Shown one piece after another: positions 24,452 to 36,611 of a DNA stretch of 64,000 nt. The notes under the pieces are model-generated. The model made no database searches. It had not been told where the DNA came from and worked only from the letters and a program-made list of their open reading frames with translations. This DNA comes from Phyllostachys edulis (lineage: Eukaryota; Streptophyta; Magnoliopsida; Poales; Poaceae): the NCBI GenBank assembly GCA_036346405.1, contig CM070546.1, forward strand, positions 104,786,826-104,850,825, read 5' to 3'. The position numbers and the translations under genes were made by a program. Positions within the stretch are counted from its first letter, which is position 1; every line of letters begins with the position of its first letter.

Positions 24452-26394
24452 GGCTGCCTGAATTGTTGCGAGAAAATTAAGCGTTTGGAGCGAATTAGGC
24501 AGTCCCGGAATGGTTGGTTTATGGAGGAGAACATATTCGCTGAGCACAACGTGTCGGGTCATGGGATCATTACTTTTGCAAACTGAGGATAGGAGTGGAG
24601 CTAAAGAAAGAATCTTGTACTACGTCCTCGTGTTATAGCAAGCTACACGGAAGAAAAGCTAAGCGGCCTTGAAATCTTTTTGAACGTTAGCCGGCTGGTC
24701 CTGATTCTTCACGGGCCATCAAAGGGCCACGAAGATGGGCTTCATGGGGACACTTGGCAGAGTAGGCAGGTAGCTGGGTTGCAAAGAAAATTTTATGTTT
24801 GGGCCTCAAAGTGCACGAATTGCTCGATAACTTCAGCTGAAACAACCGAAAAGTACTGTTGGTTTTGGAGGGGCTATTTGGTAATTTCTCTATTTGAGAA
24901 AAGATTAAATAGAAAAGAAAAGGATAATGTGAGGGCCCACCTGTCAAATACGGATTGAGAGGAGGAGGCCGCTACGCTTCGCGCCTTCGGTTTCGGCTGG
25001 AGGCGATGGCACATGCCACCTGGAATTGGCGTGCCCGCCGGCTCGGGCGTGTTTGGCGGTGTCCGTTGGTGGTAACAGCATCTTCTCTTCCCCCTCTTGA
25101 AGTATGGTGTTGGCTCTGGGATGGATCCGGTGTGAAACACAAAAGTGGTGTTTTTAACTCTTTTTCTGGTTCGACTACTTCCTCATCAATCTGGGCTTCG
25201 GTTTTGGAAAGATCTTGGAGCTTGTGCACCTCCTCAGCTGATCTTCCTTGCTGGTGGTGAGCTCTAGATTTTCCTTGTGGTTGACTCTGGATTGAGACTT
25301 GAGGAGTAAGAGGGCTTCAGATCCTTTGGTTTTTAGTGTTCGGTATTGGAGTGTACTCGGCTAGTACACTGTGGGATTCTTGTGCGACATCAACCCATTC
25401 CTCGCCTTTCTTCTTCGGTGGGTTCCGAGAATCAAAGTGGGCATTGTATCTCCGATTACTTCGTCCTTTTCTCGAAGTTGCAAGACGATAGTTTTTCTAG
25501 GACAATGTCTTTAAGACATGCCTTGCCCGACATCTTTTGGGTGGTTTTGATTACCATCTGTGCTGTGAGTATTTCGATATTCATCTTGTGCATTACTTTG
25601 CATATATATGTGGGTTGTGCTGATCTCATATTCTGTATAAGGCTTGGTTCTGGTACTGAGATTTTGCAAAGTGCATTGTGTAGGATTGTGAATTCTGCTC
25701 AATGATGAGAATAGCCTAATTCTGAAATTGGCTTAGTATCTTGTTCAGTTTTGAGCTCTAATATAATAGCTTGCTATTGAGATATTGTCGCTAGAGGTTC
25801 TGTCAATTTTATAATACTTCGTCTGATCACCTGATTAGATATACTGCTGGTTCTTCTTTCAACTGAAAGGCATTTAAGTTGAATGTTGTATCATTCGGTG
25901 AGTTCATTAGTTGTTATTGGATTAAAGGTTGGAGTAGTGAATTATGTGATTCTTTTAAGGTGTTATGTTGATAGGAAGCCTGATTGTTCACAATTGGGTA
26001 TGAGATTAATATTGTCAGAATAGTAAAGCTTTGTTTAGAGTTCAAAATCTGTTTGCTAGTTATTTAAGCCAATTTGTGAAGAGAATAGACCACTGAAATG
26101 GTCAAGTTTGTATCTTGTGCAACTTGCCATATGAGAGCTCTCATTATGTGGTATATGTTTAGCATGTCAATCAATTTAAATGACTTGAATGATTAATATA
26201 TAATTATGTTGATTTGGTCATTTAAATGCTATTGGATTAATACTTTATTGTTTTTTAATTATGCTAGAATTAATTATGATTATTTGCTAAAACTGCTCAT
26301 TTTTCATCAAGTACAACCAAAAATTATACTACAATCTTGCCACAAATCATCCGTGCTATCGCATTATTTTCCTTCTGTTCCTGGAATTATCTCA
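24452..26394. other. Intergenic stretch
   Basis: Between two minus-strand genes. 24950-25330 is moderately GC-rich and reads like a transcribed leader ('cctccaggtgg' / 'tggctctgggatggatccgg' region), but no continuous frame carries a motif. 25550-26340 is AT-rich. The 119-residue frame at 25346-25705 has a hydrophobic patch but no other support. Confidence 0.35.
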
Positions 26395-27500
26395 TCAGTT
26401 CTGCCTGTAGGCGACGAACCGCGCGAGGTGGCGCAGCGGCGCGGCTCGCTCGGCGTCGAACCCCTCGAGCTCCGCCTCGGCCGTCGCCAGGAGCTCGGCG
26501 GCGTACGCGCGCGCCTGGTCGACGCCCAGCAGCTTCGGGTACGTGGCCTTGTCGGCCGCCAGGTCCTTGCCCGCCGTCTTCCCGAGCTGCTCCGACGTGC
26601 GCGTCACGTCGAGCACGTCGTCCACCACCTGGAACAGGAGCCCAATGCAGCGCGCGTACCGCCGGAGCCTCTCGACCTCGCCGTCCGTGCCTCCACCGAC
26701 GATGGCTCCGGTCACGGCTGCGGCCTCGAGGAGCCGCGCCGTTTTGTGCACATGGATGTGCTCCAGCATGGCCAGGCTGACCGGCGCGCCCTCGCTCTCC
26801 TTGTCGACGACCTGCCCGGCGGCCACGCCCCGGCGCCCGCGGCGTTCCCGAGCTCGGCGACGGCCCGGAGCGCGCGCTCCGCGGGGACGCCGAGCTCGGC
26901 GCAGCCGCGGGCCAGGTGCTCGAACGCGAGGGCGAGGAGAGCGTCTCCGGCGAGCAGCGCCGTGAACTCGCCGAAGGCGATGTGGTTGGCGGGGCGGCCG
27001 CGGCGGAGGTTGTCGTCGTCCATGCACGGCATGTCGTCGTGGATGAGAGACATGGTGTGGACCATCTCGACGGCGCAGGCGACGGGGGCAGCCGAGTCCG
27101 CAGCACCACCAACGAGCTCGCACGCGGCGATGGTGAGCACGGGGCGCACGCGCTTCCCGCCCGCGAGGACGGAGTAGCGCATGGACTCGCTGAGGTGCTC
27201 CGGGCGACAGAGCGGCAGGGCTCGGTCGAGCGCGTCGTGCACGGCCTTGGCCTTGGTTGACAGGTAGTGCTCGATGTCGAAGATGAAGCCATTGACGCCG
27301 ACGCCTTGCGGCTTCGTGTCGTGGACGGTGGCGACGTCGCTGTTGCTTGCGGCTGTTCGGGGATGGATCAGGACGCACCGAACGGTGGAAATGCAGCTCC
27401 TGCGCGGCGTGAGCAGTGAAGTCGATCTCTGAAGGGTGTAGGGCTTGCAGCTTTGGGATGGTGCTCCATGTCGGAGGCAGCAGGATGCCACCATGTCCAT
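26395..27500 (-). CDS. GGPPS: Geranylgeranyl diphosphate synthase, frame broken by a 1-base loss
   Basis: Intronless minus-strand gene. The frame from 27500 gives a Ser/Arg/Cys-rich plastid transit peptide (about residues 1-60), then the trans-prenyltransferase fold: GGKRVRP (114-120) and the first Asp-rich motif 'DDMPCMDDD' (D155, D156, D161). Near residue 224, at the C4 run 26828-26831 (plus strand), the frame shifts. The rest continues in another frame with 'VAAGQVVDKESEG', the second Asp-rich motif 'QVVDDVLD', and the 'RFVAYRQN' end before the stop at 26395. With one more base in that run the protein would be about 368 residues, normal for the family. The enzyme adds isopentenyl diphosphate to make C20 GGPP for chlorophyll, carotenoid, gibberellin and tocopherol synthesis. 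Both Asp motifs point to a catalytic GGPPS rather than the inactive small subunit. Either a recent pseudogene or a homopolymer sequencing error. Confidence 0.85.
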
Positions 27501-27625
27501 GTTCGAGGCTTGAGTTTGAGTGTATCAGGGGCAGGGTGTGTTTGTACGTGCGCGGGCGAAGCAGAGAGTTCAGAGGCGTTGGGGACTTGGGGCACTTGCT
27601 AGTCGTTACCATTTGCAGGGGACGG

Positions 27626-27634
27626 TTTAAATAG
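27626..27634 (-). promoter_or_regulatory. TATA-like box of the GGPPS gene
   Basis: On the minus strand CTATTTAAA lies about 125 bases before the ATG at 27500, fitting a transcript start near 27600 and a leader of about 100 bases. Confidence 0.55.
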
Positions 27635-27640
27635 ACCAGA

Positions 27641-28930
27641 ATAGCCAAACTCTACTGAGGTGGCAGTGTGCCACCAAGTCCACCGGACCCACCATCTTCA
27701 GATAGTGCCATGCATGCCTCGTGACATGTCTGCGAGCGAATCCTCCCGCCACATAGTTAACAAGACTAACCAGGTTTCAAAATCTAGGCCATTTGAAATG
27801 CCGAAATTTCACTTAAAATAGTTCAATTTCCGTAGAAATCAGTCATTTTCCTCCGTTTCAGACAGAGGCTTACTGTACCATTTACTCATTTACCTGTTTC
27901 AAAATTTCCACACTTACCTGTGCGGTTTTGTTGGTTTGTTTTTGTTAAAATCCTAGGTTTATTTGGCCAGGAATTTATATGAGAGTGAGACAATTGGATA
28001 GTGTAGCCCTGTTAAGACTTAGAAAGACAAGGTGACACACCGCTATATACGATGTTATGGTTAGCCTTAGGTAGGAATCTATGCCTCGTTAACATTTTTT
28101 TTTTCGAGCTTTGTTTGACTCCTTACCGTTCCGCATCTTATATTCTGAAACCAACTATACCCTTCCAGAAACTAAATTGCAGAGATCTTAAAGTATCTTG
28201 GTTAGCAGCGGCCGGAGTAACAAATGGTTACAAATCGAGTCATTCATTTGATATAAAATATGTTTTCTTCGTTGTACTTTTGGAGAACATGGAATCACTT
28301 CCATCCTTAAGAAAACTCCCGACGATTTCGGCCAGTATTTTATCCATGGAGGCCCGTGTGTTTAATTTTTGATAATTCCACACATGAAACATAAGGTTTC
28401 ATCTCCTTTAATTTTCCCTAATTTTTTTTTCTATTTGTATCAAATTCACCTTTTGTTTTACATTGCTTTTTTTTAAAAAAAAAAATTTGGAAGCATTTCT
28501 GCTTTTGTTCGAAAACAAAAGGTAAGCTAGATCTCGTTTTCCATGGGCCGAAAATAGGAGCGCGGCAGCAAAAACGTACGACTGTTACCAACTTAGCATG
28601 CATTGACAACTGCATATGTACATCACACACGTGAATTCTCGTTGGCAACACTTGGATCTACGGCACCGCATGACCACACCACAAAGGTAAGTTTTTTTTT
28701 TTAAACACATCTACCAGTGATGTTGTTTGTTAAAAACCCATTTACATCTCAAAATTCGTCAAAACTCATTCACAAGTTCTACGTAGTTACAAATCCCCCT
28801 CCCCTAACTGCCAACTGCCAATTTACTCGCTAGAGCTCCTAAAAGTCAAGAACTACTAATTTGGTTGTGTTCTACTGAGGGGGTTGCGTCCAAGTCAATC
28901 CAGACCGCTAAAATCCTCCCACGCGACCGC
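27641..28930. other. Intergenic DNA upstream of GGPPS
   Basis: AT-rich with T- and A-runs near 28470. No gene, MITE or array seen. The 106-residue frame at 28052 has no motif. Confidence 0.4.
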
Positions 28931-29782
28931 TGTAACATCCCAAAGTTCTGTTACCAAAAATAAAATTAATAAAGTTATTACTTTATTCGATTTTTTGAGA
29001 TTTAAAAGAGTTTTATTACTTTTCTTGAATTTTCTAAATTTTAAAAGTCAAAAAGAAAATTTATTGAGTTTTTAGGGTTTTAGTGGATTTAAAGTTAAAA
29101 ATAGAAATTTAATTAATTTCTTGAATTTTCTTGTATTTAAAAAGGTTTTCCTATTTTCAAGAACTAAAAAATTTATGTGCAAAAATAAAAGCCAACTTTA
29201 AGCTAGAAATAATTTTATTAAGTTCAAAAACAATATCCCAATTTTTGGACCTTTTGAAAGTTTCAAAATAAAAATAACCATGTGTATTTTATTGGATTAA
29301 TTTAAATTTTCATAAAATGAAAACATTTTAAATCATTAGAATAAACTTCAACTAAATTCAAAATTATTTTATTCAATCTATTCAGTTCCAAGGATTTTTA
29401 TGGAATTTTCTTGAATTTTCTGAATTTATTTATTTTTGTTGCAATTTTATTTTCTCTATCTTCTTTCTTTTCTTTTCTCTTCACTGTTCTTCTTCACTGA
29501 GAAAACCTATGTTTATGCCAAGACACTCATGATGGCGTCTCAAGACCCTACCACCTTGCGGCGCTGAGCCCGACCCCGCGCCCGCTCCCAACTGCCGTGC
29601 CCAAGTCTGCGACGTCGGCTTTGCTCCGCCGCTCTCCCTCTCTAGAGCCTATTTAAGTGTGTCCTCTACCTCAAAAATCTTGCCTCATCCTTCTATGTCG
29701 AATCCCCAAAGAGTCGCTCAATTGCCCTCATCTAAATCGCAATTGCCGAGAACCATTGGCCGCCGAAGGTCTTCTCCACCGC

Positions 29783-30452
29783 TGTCGATGATCGAGTCGC
29801 TGATCTTACGAAATAAACGGAGGAAAATGGCAGAGTTCTTGGGAGAGAATGGGATTGCTCTTTATTGCTATGAACTGGCTATTACAGGGGGTGCTCTTGA
29901 CAAGGCAGTGAACTAATCCTAATTACACTGAGCGTAGTGTTTGCTATGCTATTGAAATCCAATCATCTGTTGATCTTCTGAGTTGGATTAGATTGGATTG
30001 CCTATTGCCGCTTGCGTTCTCCTTTAAGTAGTTGATGAAGTGGTGGCAGTTACTCTTGGAAGTGTCGCGACTGGTCGGAGCGAGGCAGCGGTTGATAAAG
30101 TACCAACCGTTGGACGGTTGTGCGTCTATGAGACACTCAACCGTATGATGGTTGTTGTTAGTGTCTTAGGACCATGAAACGTTGCGTGGTATGAAGCAAA
30201 TATAATATGTGTTCCATTCATCACATGGTAAGGAATATACTTAGAGTTGGATCTAGATGCCAATTCATTGCTTCTACGAGCAGTCATCTGGTCGGGGACT
30301 GGTACAAGACCTCATCCGACCAGGGTACCCATTGTGTAACCTCTAGAATCCTTACAACCACAAGGGTTGTTAGCCTTAAAGGTTACGACCATGAAGACAT
30401 ATGGTCTTTTATTATTTATTAAAGTAATACATAGAGATTTTAATCCTCGTCA
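29783..30452 (-). repeat. 3' LTR of the Tat-like element
   Basis: 670 bp, clearly the same sequence as 39764-40451 but with many substitutions and small indels, so the insertion is not recent. Confidence 0.9.
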
Positions 30453-30470
30453 GCTAGCCCCCGAACTTTA
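30453..30470 (-). other. Polypurine tract region
   Basis: Minus-strand TTCGGGGGCTAGC lies directly before the 3' LTR, the place where plus-strand DNA synthesis is primed. Confidence 0.45.
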
Positions 30471-30673
30471 AATGAATTGGTTGTGTGAACATTTTCTTTC
30501 GATGAAATCGTATTGTGCAGTCCCTCATTTAATCCCGTGATATACGAGATGGTCTGTATTCACTTTAAAATTGAGAAACTGTCTTGGGACCTGAAGAGTT
30601 TTTCTGTCCATTGGACTCTGGTTTGTGTCTATTGGACCTTTGGGTAACTCTCCGATGCAGTTAAAGAATTGTG

Positions 30674-30682
30674 GCTATAAAA
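30674..30682 (+). promoter_or_regulatory. TATA box of the antisense gene
   Basis: CTATAAAAT on the plus strand, outside the LTR, about 75 bases before the first in-frame ATG (30757) of the antisense gene. The preceding 200 bases could hold its promoter. Confidence 0.5.
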
Positions 30683-30756
30683 TCCCACCAGCACAGGGCT
30701 TTAGGGTTTTTACGCCTCCTGCTTTCCCTTTTCATCTCCTAAGAGAAAAATTGCCT

Positions 30757-32371
30757 ATGATCTCCTCTTGCCTACAACCTTCTACGACCTCATTTCTTCC
30801 TTTCATTCAAAACCCAACCATGTCGGACTCTATCACCAACTGGTCAATTTCTGATTTGAGCGAAAGGAAACTCGAGAGCCTGGAGAAGACCGGGTTGCTC
30901 CTCGAGAATGATTTGATTTCTTGGAGATCAGCGGCCGGAGAGTATTCTTCGAGCAACGAAGATGAGGAAATCCCCGTTTTCCTCGTATATATTGAATGCG
31001 GATTTAGGTTACCAGTTCACTCTTTCCTCCCCAAGATCTTGGAGCACTATGGACTTCGCTTCAGCGCACTTCAAACTATAGACCAAGAAAACGACCAAAT
31101 ACGTACACATGAAAGAGAAACTTATGTAAGTACTTACCTTTGGTGTTTTATAATCTTAAGCTTCTTTTCTTCTTTCTTTGTAGATCCTTTGGTGTTCCGG
31201 TCGCTTTCGACTAGAGCACCCCCCAAGAGAAGGCTCCTGAGGAGAAAGAGGTCAAGCCAGCCCCCAAGCAGGTGGCAGTGCCAGCTCCTGCTTAGGAACC
31301 CGTGGTGGCTCCAACCCCACCAATGGAGGTGGAGGCTCCTAAGGAATCTCAACAGGTTCGGACCCTTGCTGGAAATTCTCCTCTTCATGTCGCCTTTCCT
31401 CATCGCCCCTAGATCTTCAATGATGAAGATCTTGATGAGGCTTGGAGAAGGATTTTGGATCGTCAAGTAGAGACGAGTCCCGACTCTATTTTTGTCGAAT
31501 ATAATAATATGGCAATCCAGGTAAGCTTCCACGACTACTTTTAATAGTCTTTCCCTTAAACTTTATTAAAATTTAAAGAAATCTGCTATTTTGTAGCATT
31601 TGGTAGAAAACTTCGCTGTGGTCGGAGGACTGACCCAGCGAATAAAGGTTTTGGAGAAGAAGAACTCTGAATTAGAAAGTAAGTACTACCTTAGTGTCTT
31701 CCTCTCCCCTTCTTTACCATTTGACTTTTCTTATGTTAACCAATTTCTCTCTTTATCGTGTTTGATAGATTTGAAAAAGCTTAAAGAAGAAGTTATGACT
31801 AAGGAAGGCATAATATCCAAGCTTAAAAAAGAATGTAAAAACAAGGACTAGTCGATCGAATACGTGACGACCAGGTACAAGGAAGTCCTTGAGATTACCG
31901 AGAAAAAGAGCGAAGGTAACCGGTTGTAGACTTGACCAGTGTACTACCTTTTTCTAGTCGTATGTACTCATTCTTTGGTCTACTCGTGCAGAGCAAACTC
32001 AAGCATTGAAGAGAACAGAAAAAACTCTTGAGTTTGAGTGCGGTAAGGAGGCAGCTTTTGGACAAAATCTTGAAGAGAAGGTCAAAGCTTTCAACAAGAT
32101 GCTCTTCGATATGGGACCAGGAACGCAAATGCCCAACTTAGGAGATCTTATAGAGAAGATCAACTTCCTTGGCCAACAACTCGAAGACCACAGGAGCATG
32201 CTCAAGACTACTCAGGAGAACCATGAACAGACTTTGTTTGAAGCTGTCAAAAATAGAGTCAGTTTTGCTTTGGCAAAGCTGAAGGCCTCCGACCCTACCA
32301 TAAACCTCCAAGCTGTTGAGGAAGACTTCAACTGCTCGGGGATAAAGCAACCACACTTTTCGAGGAAATAA
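30757..32371 (+). pseudogene. Spliced antisense gene of the gypsy element (PF04195-like N-terminus, coiled coil)
   Basis: On the strand opposite to gag-pol. The first exon (Met at 30757 or 30820) encodes 'MSDSITNWSISDLSE' and 'GFRLPVHSFLPKILEHYGL', a pattern I associate with the 'putative gypsy type transposon' domain (PF04195). Likely exons: 30757-31125, 31184-31520, 31597-31678, 31769-31915, 31992-32371, each bounded by GT and AG. Reading frame is kept across the last three junctions. Exon 2 encodes a Pro/Glu/Lys linker; exons 3-5 encode heptad-rich Lys/Glu sequence, probably coiled coil. Stops interrupt exon 2 (two or more) and exon 4 (one), and the exon 1-2 phase does not fit, so this copy is dead. 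Role unknown; such antisense genes are known in Tat elements such as maize Grande. Confidence 0.65.
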
Positions 32372-33450
32372 CACCTCTCGAAAACACGGTCGTGGAAGAA
32401 ATGGAGGTCAGATCTCCGTCACGCAGCGATCAGTCTGGTGACCCTAAGGAGTAGGCTTTTGTAATATAAGAATTATGAATGTAAAAGCTTACATTCCTTT
32501 CATCAGTAAAATCTTTCGTTTATCCTTTTGACTTATGAAGTACTCATATATTTTCTAGCCCCCGACTACTTTATAGCAGAAGATCTTTACTAAAGAAGTA
32601 GTAAGCCAAGAGAAAGAGCTAAAGTCACAACCACTATATAAAGTATGTGCTGATTATGTAACAAAACTGATCGCGTTAATACTAGGAAATCAATTTCGGT
32701 CGTAACCAGTGTATGACTTCGACTAGTTGTAGATCTGTTTTCCATAATCAAAATACCAAACAATACATTGTATGGTCGGAATTGAAGACTTGCCTTGATG
32801 AGAAAAAATTATGCAAGGATGTATGCAAAAAATGATAAGTGGCGTTATTATATATAGTATCCAAACTGGTCGTAATTATTGCTAAGAACTGAAGACATGA
32901 AAAGCACCTCGCGAAACGTGTTCATGCCCAAGTTCCGACTGGCAGCAAAGATCATAGAAAAAGGACCGTCGCTAGGAAGCTCCTTCTAGTGGGCAGGACC
33001 ACATGCGAAGAGGAGAGACTTCGACTAGGAGGCTTTTCGTGTGCCGACCAGTAGCCCAAATAAGAGTAGAACACAATGTTGAAGTGAAGAAATGTAGTCT
33101 TCGAAATCTTAAGCATTTAAATCACTATATGTAGTCGTTTGTGTTATGCTCCATTTGCTCGTATATTTCTTTGAGAAAAGAGTGTGGTCGCACGTGAGAA
33201 TCATTGACTGAATGGTTACAACTAGGACCTTTATGGCGTTTGACTTATATGTCCGAGCCATAGAGTAACAGAGACCCTTTAAGAGGATATCGGAGAGAAT
33301 TTGGTCTTCTCCAACCATCTAAACAACAATAGTTTGCGACCAAAATAAGGGTACAATCATATAAACAATATCACTCATCCGAGAAAATAAGGAAATAATA
33401 AATCTTTATTGAAAATAAAAAAAATATAAAATACAATTATACAAAAAAAC
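32372..33450. other. Non-coding part between antisense gene and integrase
   Basis: AT-rich; holds the likely 3' end of the antisense transcript (A/T-rich around 32455-32520) and the 3' untranslated part of the gag-pol transcript. No further frame with motif support. Confidence 0.4.
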
Positions 33451-33459
33451 TTACACAAT

Positions 33460-34640
33460 TGGTCAATATTCCAAGAATTTGATAAAACGTGCCCGTCTGA
33501 CATAGCTAGTCGTACCGAACCAAGTCTAGTGACTTTGACCACAGTGTATGGACCTTCCCATTTGGGAGAAAATTTATTGCGATTAGCTTGTTCTAAACCT
33601 TTCCTAGAACCAGATCACCCACAGCTAGGCTGCGAGGTTGCACCTTACGATTGTGGTACCTTCGCATGGCTTGTTGGTAAACCGCCGATCATATAAGGGC
33701 TTGGTTTCATCGTTCTTCAAGAAAATTGATGTCATCGAGTCTTCGTTCCATCTGATCGTTTTCATTAAAACAATCAGTTCGAGTAGAGCCTATTTTCAGT
33801 TCTGGGGGAAGTATGGCTTCAGCACTGTAAACCAGAAAAAAATGGTATTTCACCAGTCACACGACTGGTCGTGGTTCGAACGGTCCATAATACAGAAAGA
33901 AGCTCTTGAACCCAAGCTCCTGACCGTTTGGTTAATTGGTCGAATACTCGGTGCTTCATTCCCTGCATTATGATACCATTAGCTCACTCAACTGCTCTAT
34001 TGATTTGCGGATGAGTGACAGATGCGAAATGTATCTTGATACCTAGATCTTCGCAGAATTCCTAAAAATTTCCGCTAGAAAATTGGGTACCATTGTCGGT
34101 GACTATAAAATTGGGTATACCAAATTGCGTGAGCACGTTTTTTTTGTAAGGAACCTCTTAGCAGCTTCAGTTATTGTTTTAACAACTGACTTGGCTTCTA
34201 TCCATTTTGTAAACGTGTCAATCATGACGAAAAGGTATTTGAAGCCTCAGGGTGCTCTTGGGAAAGGTCCCAGAATGTCTAGTCCCCAGGTTGCAAAAGG
34301 CTAAAAATGAGGTATGGTTTGCAAAGCTTGTGCCGGCTGATGTATTTGTCGACTATAAAATTGACATTATACGCACTTCGTCACGAGCTCTTTTGCATCA
34401 TGAAGGGAAGTTGGCTAGTAGAATCTTTGCCTGAAGGCTTTATCGACCAGCATTCTGTAGGAATGATGTGCTCTACAAACTCCTCCATGAATGTTGGATA
34501 ACAGCTTAATGCCATCCGTTTGACATATGCATCTCATCAACACTCCGTGAGATCCTCGTTTATACAAGGTATTTTCGATCAGAGTGTATGATTTGACTTT
34601 TCGAGCTATACGATCAGCCTCCACATCATCTTCAGGAATA
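33460..34640 (-). pseudogene. Integrase region of the Tat-like element (decayed)
   Basis: On the minus strand, 34415-34624 encodes the zinc-binding N-terminal part (HGG..RAHHSYRM pattern). 34081-34103 encodes VTDNGTQF with the second catalytic Asp of the D,D,E triad. 33480-33590 encodes a 'PKWEGPYTVVKVTRLG' chromatin-end stretch. Stops and frame changes lie between the pieces. Confidence 0.75.
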
Positions 34641-34648
34641 ATGCCATG

Positions 34649-35516
34649 CTAAAGATAATTATAGATCAACGTCATCCAATCTCTACCGTGATCATGTTGT
34701 ACGACCTGTGGAACATCCATGTTCGCAGGATCAATTTGTATGACCTCCAGTGGAACATCTATGTCCTCGGAATGCTCGACCACCGAGGGTGAATTGAGTT
34801 GCTTGAGAAAAATTCTGGGAGGGACATGTGACCTTGTGGAGGCCATCTGTGCCAACTGGTCTGCTAGAAAATTTTCTTTTCTAGGAATATATTGGATCTG
34901 AAAACCTAAGAAGTGCTTTTTGAGTTTCCGTACTTCCACCAGATAAGATGACATCTTGGTACTTGAGCATTGATACTCTTTCCTGACTTGATTCGCTACT
35001 AGTTGAGAATCGCCTTTCACTAGTAATCTGCAAATCCCAAGAGCATGAGTCGGAGTCCTGCCAGTAAACCTTTGTATTCTGCCACATTGTTTGTAGTAGG
35101 AAAATTTAGTTGGATGGCGTACTTGATGTGTTCGCCAGTAGGGGATATCAAGACAACTCCATCCCCGAGCCTTTGAGCATCAAGGAACTGTCAAAGTACA
35201 TTGTCCACTCGTCGTGGTGTTCGTACTAGGGCTCTTGGGTGGGTTCAAGGTTTGTCCATTTGGTAATGAATTCAGCTATTGCCTGGAACTTGATTGTTGT
35301 TTGTGAGATGAAATAGAGGTCGAACGCCCCAAGCTTGTCCGCCCATTTTGCTATTCGTCCTGATAATTCCTTGTTTCTAAGGACTTGACCTAGGGGATAG
35401 CCGGTTGGTACGACCACTCTGTGGGTCTTAAAGTAATGCCTTAGTTTCCTTGAAGCCATAAAGAGACCATAGAGCAACTTATGTACCTGTGAATATTGTT
35501 CCTTTGGTCTATGCAA
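34649..35516 (-). pseudogene. RNase H region of the Tat-like element (decayed)
   Basis: Two minus-strand frames. 35226-35516 holds 'KLLYGLFMASRKLRHYFKTH' and 'GRIAKWADKLGAFDLYF'; 34649-35020 holds 'GDSQLVANQV' and 'IPRKENFLADQLAQMA'. These are the RT-connected RNase H and the additional archaeal-type RNase H typical of Tat elements. Both are separated by stops. Confidence 0.7.
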
Positions 35517-35539
35517 GACTTTACTTACGTAATATACCG

Positions 35540-36600
35540 GTTGTTGAACGTTTTCACGTTCTACAACTAGTACACCACTAACTGTTTATGGTGTTATAGC
35601 CATGTAAATCAGCAATTTTTCTCCCGATCTTGGAGATACTAGGATCGGAGTACTCGTAAGGTACTTCTTAAGTTCTTCAAAGGCATCGTTTGCCTCTTTA
35701 GTCCACTCAAAACTTCTGTATTTTCGAAGAAGTTTGAAGAAAGGGAGTCATGTCTCACCTAACCATGCTATGAAATAAATTAGCGCCATCTGGTAGGTTA
35801 GTTTTGAACTTCCTTCTTTGTGGTCGGATATGATCCGTCGATGACCGATATTTTTGCTGGGTTTGCTTCAATTCCTCTAGCCGAAACTAGGAATCCAAGA
35901 AGCATTCCCGAAAAACTCCAAACACACACTTCTCTGGATTTAACTTAGGGTTATATCTTCTTAAGTTATTGAAAGTCTTGTGTAGGTCAGAAATGTGGTT
36001 GCCAGCGTTGATACTTTTCACGACCAAGTCATCAACGTAGGCTTCTAGATTTTGACCTATCTAAGGATTAAATGTTTTATTGCATCAACCTCTGGAAAGT
36101 TGCATGAGCGTTTTTGAGACCAAATAACATCTTAACATAGCAGTAAGTACCATATGGAGTGATGAAGAAAGTTTTCTCTTCATCATTTTTACTGATATTA
36201 ATCTGGTGGTACCCTGAGTATGTATATAAAAAACTTAACAACTCATACCCGGAATTAGAGTCTACAAATTGATTAATGAGTGGAAGGGGAAAGTCATCCT
36301 TCGGACAAACTTTATTAAGATCTGTGAAGTCATTACATATTCGCTATTTCCCATTACTTTTTCTAACCATTACAGGATTGGCGAGCCACTTTGGGTAGTC
36401 GACTTCACGAATCAATCCAGCCTTGAGGAGCTTATCGATCTTTGACTGAATTGCCTCCTTCCGATCAGGTGCGAAACATCTTAGCTTCTGCTTGATCAGG
36501 ATGGAGAGCTAGCCTGTGCTTGATCACCTCCCTAGGGACTCTAGGCACATCAGACGCCTGCCAGGCGAATACGTCCTAGTTTATTCGGAGGAAGGAGACG
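35540..36600 (-). pseudogene. Reverse transcriptase region (decayed)
   Basis: Minus-strand reading shows DFTDLNKVCPKDDFPLP near 36290-36340 and the catalytic YVDD box within 'LEAYVDDLVVKS' at 36010-36057. The catalytic box is intact but the frame is interrupted on both sides. Confidence 0.8.
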
Positions 36601-36611
36601 AACAACTCTTC

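Noticed and set aside
26206..27177. 323-residue plus-strand frame
   Set aside because: Antisense of the GGPP synthase gene.
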